From Fratercula arctica (lineage: Eukaryota; Chordata; Aves; Charadriiformes; Alcidae), in assembly GCA_947846985.1 (NCBI GenBank), contig CANTUZ010000008.1, positions 24,385,352-24,449,351 on the forward strand: DNA of 64,000 nt. The letters are read 5' to 3'. Under the pieces are notes generated by a model. It was not told the DNA's origin. It saw only the letters and a program-made list of their open reading frames with translations, and ran no database searches. Every line of letters begins with the position of its first letter. Position 1 is the first letter of the stretch. A program made the position numbers and the translations under genes. Below are positions 1 to 11,490 of this stretch, piece by piece.

Positions 1-50
1 ATGATCTCCAGAGGTCCCTTCCAACCCCTACCATTCTGTGATTCTGTGAA
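1..50 (+). mobile_element. CR1 LINE, extreme 3' end (cut by window edge)
   Basis: The first 50 bases match the 3' terminus of avian CR1 retrotransposons: the motif GAGGTCCCTTCCAACC at 11-26, followed by CCATT and two copies of the 8-mer ATTCTGTG at 33-48. CR1 elements end in such 8-bp repeats and not in poly-A, so the element is on the plus strand and stops at about 50. The rest of the copy lies to the left of the window. The near-intact tail suggests a fairly young copy. It has no coding capacity here. Confidence 0.92.
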
Positions 51-3000
51 TACAGGCTAATGTAGTATCCCTGCTGCTGGAAAGCTACTTGTGCCTGTCA
101 ACACATCTGTCCAGGCAGAACAGAGATGTTGATACCTCACTGACCTGCTCTTGTGTTCCCCCTAGACTAGCAACTTTTTTACTATTGGTCCTTGGCATAT
201 TGAGTCAGAAATGTTGAAGAGGCTGAATAGATAATATAAGGCTTTTCAATGCACATCCTGCATAGTCTTAAACATTTTCTATTTGAATTTAACGAGTGAT
301 TTATCTTGGTTGGTGATTCACACCCCCCACCCCAACTTATTAAAGTATGCTTTTGCATGAAAAGAGCATGTAAGAAAGAGGAAACAGCAACATCAGCAAA
401 CTGACTTGTGTCAAGTTGCATTATGAATTTTGGGATAAAAGGTGCTTATTATACATGGGCTCATGCAGTGACCTGTATACGCTTAAGTTGACTCTCTGTC
501 CCCTTCCCCCCCCAAACTTGTTTGCTATTGCTGGTTTAGGACTGCACTCAGCTTTACCTTGAAGGCTGTCCAGAGTCTTGAGCAGGTTGTTCATGCCTTG
601 TGTGGGTCACTGGGAGCCTTTGGAGCACAAATGGTCTGGAGCACTCACCGTTTGCTTTTAACTGCGGTTAGATGTCCCAGGAGGCAGTAATGGTCTGAGA
701 AAGTGCTGGCTTCCGAGAAGAATTATTTTGCTTTAGAAAAGTGTAGAAAGTGTCTATCCTGTGTTTCAAATGTTGTATTTATCACCACCAAAGGACACAT
801 TCTGCCCCTGAATCAAATACAGTGCTATGTGAGTTTGGTGCATGTAAATCAATGTGAGCTCTATTCATAAGACTGCTTCTGGTAGATTGTTTTCCTTCTT
901 GACAATATAGCTGCTAACATTTCAAGTTATTTGATTAATGAACCATGCCTATAAATAATGATATCAGCTATGTGTAATAATTATATAATTGTATTGGCTA
1001 ATTTATTTCAATTTTTCTCTACCAGTGTAAAGTTCACACATTAATATCACTAAGTACCCCAAAGTGTCTCCTTAATTCCCTAATAAGCCCTGTAAAAATA
1101 CATCTCTGTAATACCTTAAAGGAGAGTACATCTGTAATAGTTAATTAACTTAATATTGTATCTATTTTACCTTCAGCCTCCTTAGTACCTTCTCTTAAAC
1201 TAGAGAGAAAATATAAACTTTGATGCATTTCCAGGAAGCTAATAACAATTTATGTTAAAATAATGCTTATCATGTAAAGTTTACAGTAAGTAGCAAGTAC
1301 AGTTTCTCTGAACCAACACATAAGGAATAGTTTATTCCTCTATTCTAATTTATGAGTTTGATGAGCTTTATGAATGGAATAAAAATATTGTTCTCATTAG
1401 CTGTTTGTTGTTTTTAACAGTATCCGCTAAAGCCTTTGGCTTATTTTTCAAAGGAGTTTGAAAATATACCCCCATGAGAATCAAACTTGGTTAATTAAAT
1501 TTTGAAATAATCCAGGCTCATGCACTGTTTTCTTAATGTTAATTTTTACTGGGATATTCCAGGATCAAAAAAAGGGCATAGATTGTGTTTGCCCCTCTTT
1601 TCTTCCATGCAGACATATGCACATGTGGAGTGTTCAAAAAAATCTGTTACAATTTGAAGTTAAGAGATTGTGTCTAATGTTAATACTGGAAATATTTGTA
1701 GTGTTTTTTGTCCTGGAGTTTATTAATCAACCTTATAATATTTGTACCAAATACACAATAACATGTAGAAAAATCATTGTTACAATTCATCATGCTTACC
1801 TTTGGATTCTGTTCCCTGGGGATATTTTTTTTTTCTAAATTAGAGATTGAAAATGGCCCCATTGATCCTCCATGGTTTGGAACTGTTGTTCAGTAAACAC
1901 AATTTGCACAGTAATTTAGAACCACAATAAAGGGTTTTTCCGGGTCCATTTTCTTCTGAAAGGAGTGGTGTATTTGGAGAGCAGTTCTGCAAGCTGTGAA
2001 TTCCACTCTTTGAAGTGTTTGATTCTTCAGAATCCCTTGGTAGCCTCTGGGTACATACCATGTTTTATAGTTCCAAGAATTTGGTCCTGCATGACTGACT
2101 CGTTCAGAAAGGGGGTCTTTGTCAGTCTCCTTTCCTTACATCCTTCTTTGGGTGTAGTTTCTAATTGCTAGTTGCTATGAGAACATTGTGGGTATGTTAT
2201 TATTGTGTAGGGCTGCCATTTTGCTTTCATTTTCACCAAGGCATTAATAAGGACTGACAGCAAGTATATGATTTATTATTGTGACTGAGACAAGAATATA
2301 GACCTTTTCTTCTTTTGTGAGAACTGACTCTCAGCTGATCCATACTGCAGCTGTATGTGACATAATTGCAGATAGAAAAGGTTACAGGCTTGCTCAACTA
2401 CTGCTCTCTGCTTGTTCTATGGCCTTAATTATTTCAGTATATTTGTGTTGGTCATTGAACTGATTTGCTCTGGTAGCACTAATGACAGGTAGTTCCCCCC
2501 CTCCAATTTTTTGAGGCACAATTAGGTTTTAAAATCAAAGCTAGACATGTAAAGCCATCACCAAGGATACCAGGATTATATATTTAACTCACAACAGCTA
2601 ATTTTAAGTGTCACTCATACTGGACTGTGTAGTATTATTTAACTATATATGTTATACTGCTTGTGAAAGCTAATCAATGAAGAATTATCTTTGACCTAAA
2701 TGACAGCCATCTTTATTTTGCTTTTTCACCAGTAAGTTCTCCACTGGCTTCTCTCTTCTATTGCATTGAAGATTATGCCTAGCAGTTAATGGAATCAGAA
2801 TATTTTAAATGTTTTTTCTTATTTTATCTTGATAATGTCTATCATTTCTATTATAGCATCCTGCTTTTCAAATATGGCTGTCAGTGTATTTCCCTGTGTC
2901 AAATATTAGATGTCATTAGATGTCATTATTTTAAATGTTAAATCCTGTGCAGATTCCTTACATGGCAGATAAGCATTTTCAATAAAGAACAAGAATACCT

Positions 3001-5461
3001 GTCTTTTTCAAGACAGTTTTTGTCATGAGGACACATATTGTAAAGGTAGCATACCCAATTAAAGGCACACAATTAGGTTGTTCAGCAAAACCTCATCACT
3101 TTCAAGCCACTTTTATGATAAAACATAACACAACAGAAATGAATCCATACTTTAAACAAAATGGGCTGTACTATTTATTGCATAACTAGGTATAAAGCCA
3201 CAGAATCTCTTTATGATTAAATTTCCTAATTAAATAATGCAGCTTTGCAAAATGTTTGCAACCACAACCCAAGTTGGCTGACTTTTGCTTTGGTTTGTGT
3301 TTTTTTTTTTATACAGGCACAAAATTCAAAAGCAGATTTCTTGGAATGTGAGAAGTCTTTTGAGTAATCCATGAGAAATTCATGATTCTGCATCAAACTC
3401 CAGCAAAAAGAAACTTAAGTATGGGAATGTATTTGTATTATGAATTTGACCAACTAAAGTTGTTTGACCTCTTTCTGCAACTGAGACACAAGTTTTTTAA
3501 ACCAGTCACTAAAATTTAGAAAAACGTAAACCAGTGAATGAATAGAATCTACCTGCCATTTAATGTTAAATAATTTAAAAGCAAATCTGTTAGTTATTTA
3601 TAGGAAAAAAACATAATAATGAAATTTTGGAATGCAAGTTTAGGCACAAATATTAAAGGCAAAGATTGAGTAAATACTTAAAAAGACATCTCTATTCTCT
3701 ATAGAGGTTTTATTGGATTTACAGTTCCAGTTTTTATGTTTATTTAAATCCAGATCTTTAAGTGCAAGCCATCGATCGGTTCCTCCTGTCAAATATGTGA
3801 CTTACAGTAAACATTTGTATGAATATCAGCAAAGTAAAACTTTCACAAGTAGTTAGTTTTAATAACCACATGCCTACAAAAGCTGCAATAGCTTGAAATA
3901 CATTCTTTACGTGCCATAGTGCTGTTCTGAAGGGGAAATGCTTCTTTAAAATCAACCATGTCTGATCAAACCCCACCCAGTTTAGCCCTTGTGAAGATGC
4001 TGTAGAGCTATCTCTGAAAAGGAAAAAGATGCCCTGCTAGGCAAAATGATCTCCTAACCCCGTAGGATTGAAACAATGAGTGACAGGAAAGAAGAAACTC
4101 TATTTTGATGTGAGAGACTCCTACGCAGAGGAAGGAAAAATCTCGTCAGGAGACCTTCCATCTGCTTCAGGATGTGCTGAAGATGAAGGGATTACATCTC
4201 CCAAGGACACAATTAACTGGGCTATATAAAGTGATTTCTCCATGTTACTAGGCTGACAATAGATTTCTATACATTGATTAGTCTAAGAGATTACAAGAAA
4301 TTCCAGTTGCAATCACCTTCTGATTTAATATCCTAACCATTATCCTGTACTGAATTCTGATCTAAGTCTCCTGTACTTTCCTTGGTGCTGCTGTTCCATT
4401 CGGTACAACATCAGTAACTAATCACTGAGTGTGAATGACAATGACCTAGGACTACCATGTAGTGCTAATACTCCTTTGGAAATAGGACATTGTGGCATAC
4501 TCCCTCTCTTCCCTATGTAATTTGCGAAATTAGCTTACAAGTGATTCAAAACTAAGTAGTTCTAAAAGGATGAAAACCTTTCCCTCTGATTTCATGGATA
4601 TGTTTTATTCAAACTCCAGGTAAGTTTTTCAATATACAGTGAATAGATTTATTGATGTAATCTTCTTTGTGGTTTGCCTACAAAACAGAGAGCTAAAATT
4701 CATATAGAGAACTTACCAGTAGAACCAGAGCAACTGTAAATGAGGACAGGGAGAACATTAGTTTTTGTAAATAAGAATTATTTGTTTAATCTACTCAGCA
4801 CAAGCATTCTCTATTTTCGAAGTTCATTTCCTTTTCTGTTGCACAGTTTTTGCTGGGAATACTGTAACAACCTTGTAATTAAAAACAACCTGAATTGCCA
4901 TGCAGACCAAAAAAACAGAAGTGCTTTCCATAGACCAAGTAAGGAATAAGCCAGACTGGGAATGTCAAGGTACCATTTTTGGCAACTTTATGGATATAAA
5001 CATAGTTATATGTAATTTTAAGTGTCAGATTAATATTCTTTTAAAGTAACCTAGAAAAGAAAGATTATCATTATAAGCTGTGTAGTTGTCTTTTGTTTAT
5101 CTGTGGGACAACTTGACAAATGTTTTCCTTCCTATTATTTTAGGCAGAATGCAGAAATTAGATTTAGGATTGTTAGATCTGAAGGTTGTGTTACTGTGCT
5201 GGGGGGACACCTTGAATGAACAGCTGCCTGTTGTCCTAGATCTTCCATTTGCTGAGGCAGAACAGAGGCAGAATGTCTGTCTGGGAATCCTTCCTACTCC
5301 AACCCACTAGGCTGTGGTCAGCCAGATAGTATGGGCCCAGAGGAGAAGTTCAGTGGTGGAACCACATGTGACATTTGGGATGTCCAGCATTGCCTATGTC
5401 CTGTTCCATCATCTTGTGCCACATCTTCACATTAAGTCTCTGGAGTACACATCCACGGCCT
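51..5461. other. Gene-free AT-rich DNA
   Basis: I see no exon, RNA gene or recognisable transposon in this stretch. It is AT-rich with a 10-bp tandem duplication at 2905-2927 and a short T run near 3300. The parts at about 480-720, 1840-2170 and 3960-4230 are slightly richer in G and C but match no family I recognise. A lone TATA-like GCTATATAAA occurs at 4221-4230 with nothing downstream to support a promoter. Short open frames occur on both strands and look like chance. Confidence 0.6.
2905..2927. repeat. 10-bp tandem duplication
   Basis: The decamer ATTAGATGTC occurs twice head to tail, followed by the first three bases of a third unit. The copies are identical, consistent with replication slippage in AT-rich DNA. 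No function is implied. Confidence 0.85.
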
Positions 5462-5959
5462 TGACCATGGCTGTATCAGCAAAAGTATAACCAGCATATC
5501 AAGGGATGTGATTATTCTACTCAACCACTTAGGCCACACTTGTGTTCAGTTTTGGTCTCCCTGCTTCAAGAGACATTGAAAAACTGGGAAGAATTTAGCA
5601 GGGAACTACTAAGATAATAACACTGTTCTAAAACTTGAAAAAATGAAGAAAGATTGAAGGAAACTGGTTTGTTCAGCCTAGAGAAAAGAATACTCAGGGG
5701 GAATCTAATCACAGTCTTGCAATACTGGAAGGTATTTATAGACAAGGCGGAGGTTCTCTTGCCACTCTTTATCATGAGCACAACTAGGCATTGGAACAGG
5801 TTACCCAGAGAACTGGTGGACTGCCTCTCACAGGAAATATTTAAGACATAGCTGCACAGAGCCCTGGATAACCTAATCTAAAGCCCCATTTTCAACAGGA
5901 GGTTGAATGAGATAATTTCCAGACATCCCTCACACTCTAGGTTTTTCTATGGTTCTATG
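5462..5959 (+). mobile_element. CR1 LINE, 5'-truncated 3' portion with tail
   Basis: About 500 bp correspond to the end of the CR1 reverse-transcriptase reading frame and its 3' UTR. Recognisable landmarks in order are GGCTGTATCAGCAAAAG (start of the similarity), the equivalent of GAGGGAGGTGATTCT at about 5500, GTTCAGCCTAGAGAA at about 5670, the equivalent of CTGCCCAGAGA near 5800, and a tail with TTCTATGG then TTCTATG at 5945-5959. The copy is 5'-truncated, as is usual for CR1, and has many substitutions and small gaps compared with the tail at the left edge, so it is older. The reading frame is broken and cannot encode a working protein. The left boundary is approximate. Confidence 0.9.
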
Positions 5960-8900
5960 CTCAGGAGAGTAGCTATCAAAGTGTAGAGGCTAGTCAGTGG
6001 CTAATCAGATGGGATGTCCAAGTCCACTATGGGCTCAACTGATCAAGTCTCTGAGGTCATCCTTCACATCTTTTTCCTTCAAATAATGTGTGGAGGTGCC
6101 TTTGCTGTCTGCAGGTTCATGCATTTTGAGGTAAATGATATTATCCATGGTGCCCCTTCCAGGCCTGACCCTGCGGCTACTGCTTCATTGTCATGCAGTC
6201 TCAGTGGACTACTGACGTAGATTTATGGAAACTTTGTCAGACTTCACCAAAAGGGCTCATGATGCCTTTTTGTTCTATAAATCCTATGGAATGTGTGGTA
6301 ACACAGGAACCTTTTTTCTAAGAAACACAGGGTTGCTTGCAATGTTTAGATGTCTGACTGCTTTGTATGAGAGGCAGCATACCCCTTCCACTGGAGAGTC
6401 ATATTTTACAAACTTAAACCTCCTAAACCTGTGACTGTTTACCTTTATTCTTTCTTATGTCTGTGCTGAGATTTATGAGCTGCCTTAGACATATACAAAG
6501 ATTTACAATTGCCTCCAATTAATTTTATAAAAATGAGGCACCCAACAATAATCAAAATAAAAAAATCTCACTTTTATTTTTTTTTGTAAGATTAAATATT
6601 TTACTGTGTTTTGCATTCAAGGCTAAATGGTGAGGATCATATGAAATTTTACTCTTTTTGAAAATGTCACTTATTTCTTAAATTATTGTGATAATAGTCA
6701 TACAACATGGACAAATATTTCTCATTCAGAAGGTGTTTCATAGGCAACTGCAGTTAAACTACTGCAAGAGGTGCTTACAAACTGGTGTAGTTTATCACTG
6801 GAATTGCTGCAAATGACAGTTTTGTTTAAAACTTTTAATATTAAAAACTGAATGTGGCACTTTTCCAGTCAAAATTTAGGTAACAAATACCAAAAATAGA
6901 AAAGAATCTTGAAAAAATATTCTAATTTCTTTTATCCTAAGAAAATGGTGACTGGGGGCCAATACCGAGAAGTAAACATTCTGAGGTTCTTATTCAACTT
7001 GTTCCATCAAATTGGGCTTCACCTTATCTAGATTAGGACTTTTCAGCCTTATATTATCTTAAGGAAAATGCTAGGCCTACATCCAATGAGTATTAGTTGA
7101 ATGTCTTGGTATAGCCTTCCAGTTTGTATTCTAGGAGAACTATTTTATAAACAAATTGCATGCTTGTAGAGATTGTGATCTGGAAGCTGGGAAGTACAGT
7201 GGTACAAATACACCTGTATGTTTTACATATGCCAAATCAGTGCATGCTCAGATATATCAGCTAGACAATGTGAAAAAGTTGTGACTTGCAGAAATAAAAA
7301 TACATTTTCTTCCATGTGTAAATTTAGTGGCCAACTGTGACCTGGAAAACCTGGAAACTGAAAATTTATGAGACTCTTATCTTTCCCTGATGTCTAAATA
7401 TTTGAGTAAAATAGCTTATTTTGGTGTAAGATCATCAATGATATACAGAGCAAGAGAAAAATAATCATTAGAGGCATCTAAATGCTAGAATAGTTACTGC
7501 ATCTATAGATTCCATTTTTCCAAGTGAGAGCAATTGAAGGGCATTATGAATTATGGGGGCTGACTGCATTCCGGAGAGCACCTTCATATTATTTTAAAAC
7601 ATTGCATTAATAATTGTACAACTTAAACATACCTAAGAAAGGCAGAGAGTTGAACTCCATATGAACATGGAATACAGGAGACTTACACATGATTAAAAAC
7701 AGGTTTCATGTCACTAGAATTTATTAGGACATGTTGTTCTGTAAAGAATATGTTTGTTATGCATCTGCGTAGGAGCCTTATTTTCTAATATCTCTGCGAT
7801 ACATAGAGGTATTGAAGAAATACCGAATGGAGGGATGCTTTTCTTTATTGTCCCCTGAGTATTTTAATAGTGTCTCAACAAAAAGGGGACTGATGTGAAA
7901 CACTGCAAGTAGAAAGATGGCAATAGAAATCACAGTTAATAGAGAAATGCTGGCTATCAGCAAAATTTATGGCCAAAATGAACAAAGTTAGAAGTGTATC
8001 AAAATTTTCACTCTCATAGCAATGCTCAGCCAATTAAATGTGTACACCATGGTACATCTTTGGGATGTGTTGCAATGGTAGGGGAGAAACAAGGAAAAAA
8101 ATATGAATGGATGGGAGGGAAGTAACTGATACAAATTTGAGGAAAAGAATAATACCATATATTATTTTCTTTTCTTGCAAGGGAGCAAATGTTATATTTG
8201 AACTGAATTCCTTGCCAACAGGTCTGGCTAAGTCTCATTCTTGCCATCTGATCTATCTCATTTTGCTTTCAAATTAGGATCAGTGTCTTACAAAAAATAA
8301 GAAAAAAATGATTGATTTGTAAAGTGTTGTTTGTTAACTCTGGTGAAACTGTTAATTTGGAGCTGGTTTAACTGAAAAAGGTATAATTTACAAAAGATTT
8401 AATATGACCCCTCATTAAAAAGGAATTTAATTTCACAAGTATCCTGAATGCCTATTAGTCAGCCTGACCACATTTCTTGTGTGGTAAGACAGACTCACAT
8501 AAAGTAAGCAGAAACAGCTTTGTTTCAGAAAACTGAGGGATTCATTGTATGACTGTCTTAGGGTCATATTGTTACTGACAACAGTCTCACATTTCTGGTA
8601 TCTCCCCATGGATGGCCTGTCATCAGTTCAAATAATTAGTTCCTTATTTCCTTTCTAGTCCTTTCTTCCCCATTTAAGTTCTGCATCTGTATTCCTCTAT
8701 ATGTCTTAACTTCATCTTTTTTTTCTCATTATTATCATGAAATGCTGGAGGGATCATTGCTATATGAACCTCTGTAGTAATCTCTGAATCTACTGTTAGT
8801 TTGTGTGATCTGTAACAAACTAGTTCTTTGTCTCATTTTTCATAATTCGACCCTTTGAAAGCAATTCTTATTTATAATTAATCTTGATTTTTATAACAGT

Positions 8901-10004
8901 AAAGCTATTCTCAACCAGTTGACTTCTGCAGAGAAATTATTAATTCTTTTCTTTATGATAATTACATTAAAAATAAAAAAATAACTTGAGGTCTGAAGAT
9001 CCAGACATAAGAAATGGATAGATTCTCATTCGAGTAGCGATAAAGAGAAAGAAGTGAGCTGGCGTCCCACCGGAAGGAAAAAGAATTTTAATGCTTACTG
9101 ACATAAGCCTTCCTACACCTAACAGCTTGTACACAATTGTAAAAGCTTTCAAAACAACAATTGCCACAGAAGGAAAATAGCCGCTTGCAGACAATACCTT
9201 CTGTGATCTCAACATCCAAATTCTAATCCAGAAAATAAACGTTTCTTTACTACTCGGATGTTCTCAGCAGAGTCATAGTAATTTACCAAGAACTTATACT
9301 GAGGGCTAATGTCCTTTGGGAAAGAAATCTTGTATTTCCAAAATCAGAGACATGTTCTGTGGACAAAATTAATGATGTTATGAAACATTATTATAATTAC
9401 TCATGCAGAACTTGATTGATGCAGTATGTTCTGAAAGTTCCCATCATATTATTCATAATTATCTTCTTTCTAAAGCCATGGGATGTTCTGACTATACAGT
9501 TTCCCTTCTGGGAAGTATTTTGTGTCTTGCAACAGTTTTATAAAAAGAGTTTTTATGCATTTAATGATAACACAAAAGGATAATTGTGGTTTAGGATCGC
9601 TGAAGTATGTCAATCGAGGTGGGCTGCTTTACTTATTAGAGCTGTCCACACTACAAAGAAAGGCATGTTGAAGTGCAAGGAGGTTCTGTTCTGATATATT
9701 TCAGTGTATTTACACAGTGTAATCAATCCCAGCAGAGCTGTATTGATCTGTTCACAACCCTACAGTTTTAATCTTGCATTATGAAGTCTTGGAAAACAGA
9801 GATGGATATTACATCTTATCCTAGAGGCATATGCGTTAGTATTAAGTCCTATCCCCTTCTTTCATTAGCATTTTCTCTCTTTTGCTTTTAGATTTTTTCA
9901 AAATTCACATGGCTTTGGTTACAGGGAGCCTAGTTTGATCAAAATGTTGCATTTTCTAGATTTGCAGCTTTCTAGATTTGCTCAACTTTAGAAACTTTTT
10001 TGCA
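5960..10004. other. Gene-free AT-rich DNA
   Basis: No gene or clear mobile element is visible. The first 250 bases after the CR1 tail are less AT-rich and unrecognised. The region around 8990-9220 carries several CpG dinucleotides and an 82-codon open frame on the minus strand, but the peptide is unfamiliar and there is no convincing splice context. The remainder is AT-rich unique-looking sequence. Confidence 0.6.
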
Positions 10005-10025
10005 TTCTTTCTTTTTCTTTTCTCT

Positions 10026-10057
<32 letters not shown>
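10005..10057. repeat. Pyrimidine tract ending in 29-bp poly-T
   Basis: A C/T-only tract of 53 bases begins as TTCTTTCTTTTTC, passes through TCTCTCTC and ends in an unbroken run of 29 T at 10029-10057. It is the longest homopolymer in the window and will be length-polymorphic and error-prone in sequencing. It is also the source of the lysine- or phenylalanine-rich open frames that overlap it. I see no LINE or processed gene copy attached to it that would make it a retroposon tail. Confidence 0.95.
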
Positions 10058-10059
<2 letters not shown>

Positions 10060-11428
10060 CCAGAGGTAAAACATAAGCCCACAATGAAAATATCACCTCT
10101 TTTTTTTGCAGAATCTGAGGCAGAAGGTAGACTAAATACAGCTTTACCTGTGAACATACTGTATAGTGCACTAAAAGAGTGCCCTGCCTAACCAGAGGAC
10201 ATGGTGGGTGAGTTTTCTTTAATATGATAATGTCAGTCTCCCCTGTGTGATCATTTATCACCTGTTGATGAAGGCATTCTTAATACTTTTGTAGAGAATG
10301 CCCGTCTCACATATCTAGTACTACGGAGTTCCTGTGGTTACTGGTGTCTAGTTTTGTTTTGGTGTTTTTTGGTGGTTTTTTTTTGTTTGTTTTTTTTTTT
10401 TGTGGAAATGGAATAGCTACCATTATCCCATTTGAAATAACAGTGTATTTTTTGAATGACTCTATCCCAGTTTTCTCATTCTAGAGTATCTCTCTTTGTT
10501 CCCAACAATTGAGTACCTGAGTGCTGCAATATTTTTAGTAAGTGTTAATTGCAGTTGCATTTTTGTGAAGTAGAGAGTACTAGTCCCATCTTTGATGGAG
10601 ATCTAAACTATAAAGGATCTATTTACATTACACCGTGCAGAACAATCCTGAGATCCCCAGATAGCTCTGCTAAATTGTCTTGTGGAAATACACAGTGTAA
10701 AGCCACTAGAAATACTAGCTGTCCTGGAAATGATACAGTTGTGTTATAGCACCACAACAGGACTAATTAGTACCGTTTCTCAAATTAAGATATCTATTAT
10801 ACCTCCAGGTTTGGATTTTGAATGCCTCTGGACGGCGCTGTCCTGAAAGAATGAGCAGTGATTCTCCTAATGGCTGTGTTTCCATGAAAGATCAAAGCAT
10901 AGAGGGTGTGAACTTTGCTTCGATATGGATTCTGAACGTGGAGGAGGAAAGCATATTGACTAAGAGCATAGAAGCACTCCAAAACAATAAAATTAGCATT
11001 TTAGACCTAACTTGAGTGATTTGATAAAGTTACCCTTTATCCACAGAGCTCAGATCCGTCTCCTCTGTCTGTGCCTAAGGACATACATATGAGAACATAA
11101 CTTATGTGTCCTGTTTTCTTTACTTACCATGAAATGTGCAAAATATACTACTAGTCATATTTCTGTGTGGTTCTTTGGGTTTTTGTGGTTTCCTAGTATT
11201 AACAGGACAGTCTGAACAAAGAAATAATGCCAGGATTTTCAAGAATTGCAGCTTGGATGCAGAGGAGCTCGATGGAACATTTCCTCTGTTGTATGTCATG
11301 GAGTTTAATGGCCAGCTTTGATGCCGTGGCATTCAGGCTCCACTTTTGCCATTCAGAGTAGTGAAGCAATACTCTGATTCAGATTCCAGCTACAGTACAA
11401 AAATTTTAGCGTCTTTCCAAAATTACAG
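10058..11428. other. Gene-free DNA with a T/G-rich tract
   Basis: No gene is visible. A low-complexity T/G tract of about 54 bases lies at 10351-10404, including a 13-base T run. A 65-codon open frame at 10818-11015 on the plus strand encodes nothing recognisable and has no supporting splice or promoter context. Confidence 0.55.
10351..10404. repeat. T/G-rich low-complexity tract
   Basis: The tract is made almost only of T and G, with repeated GTTTT and GGTGT units and long T runs. It is simple sequence without a fixed period. Confidence 0.85.
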
Positions 11429-11490
11429 GAGTGTAGAAAAATAGGGTTGGAAGGGACCTTAAGAAATCATTTAGGCTATCCCCTTGAGAA
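11429..11490 (-). mobile_element. CR1 LINE 3'-end remnant
   Basis: On the plus strand the text ATAGGGTTGGAAGGGACCTT at 11441-11460, followed by AAGAAATCATTTAGGC, is the reverse complement of the CR1 3' terminus (AAGGTCCCTTCCAACCC). Only about 60 bases remain and the terminal 8-bp repeats are decayed. It is a heavily 5'-truncated insertion on the minus strand. Confidence 0.85.

Noticed and set aside
4221..4230. GCTATATAAA, TATA-box-like
   Set aside because: No start-site context, CpG enrichment, downstream exon or LTR structure accompanies it. Such words are common in AT-rich DNA.
8967..9215. 82-codon minus-strand open frame with several CpG sites
   Set aside because: The peptide is unfamiliar. 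A possible tiny exon flanked by AG and GT at about 9190-9216 would be only about 25 bases and has no other support.
10091..10125. TTTTTTTTGCAG, splice-acceptor-like
   Set aside because: Pyrimidine runs followed by CAG are frequent here, and the sequence after it does not encode a recognisable exon or reach a good donor.
9956..10261. 101-codon minus-strand open frame with a long lysine run
   Set aside because: The lysine run is the poly-T tract read backwards. A frame through a homopolymer is not evidence for a gene.
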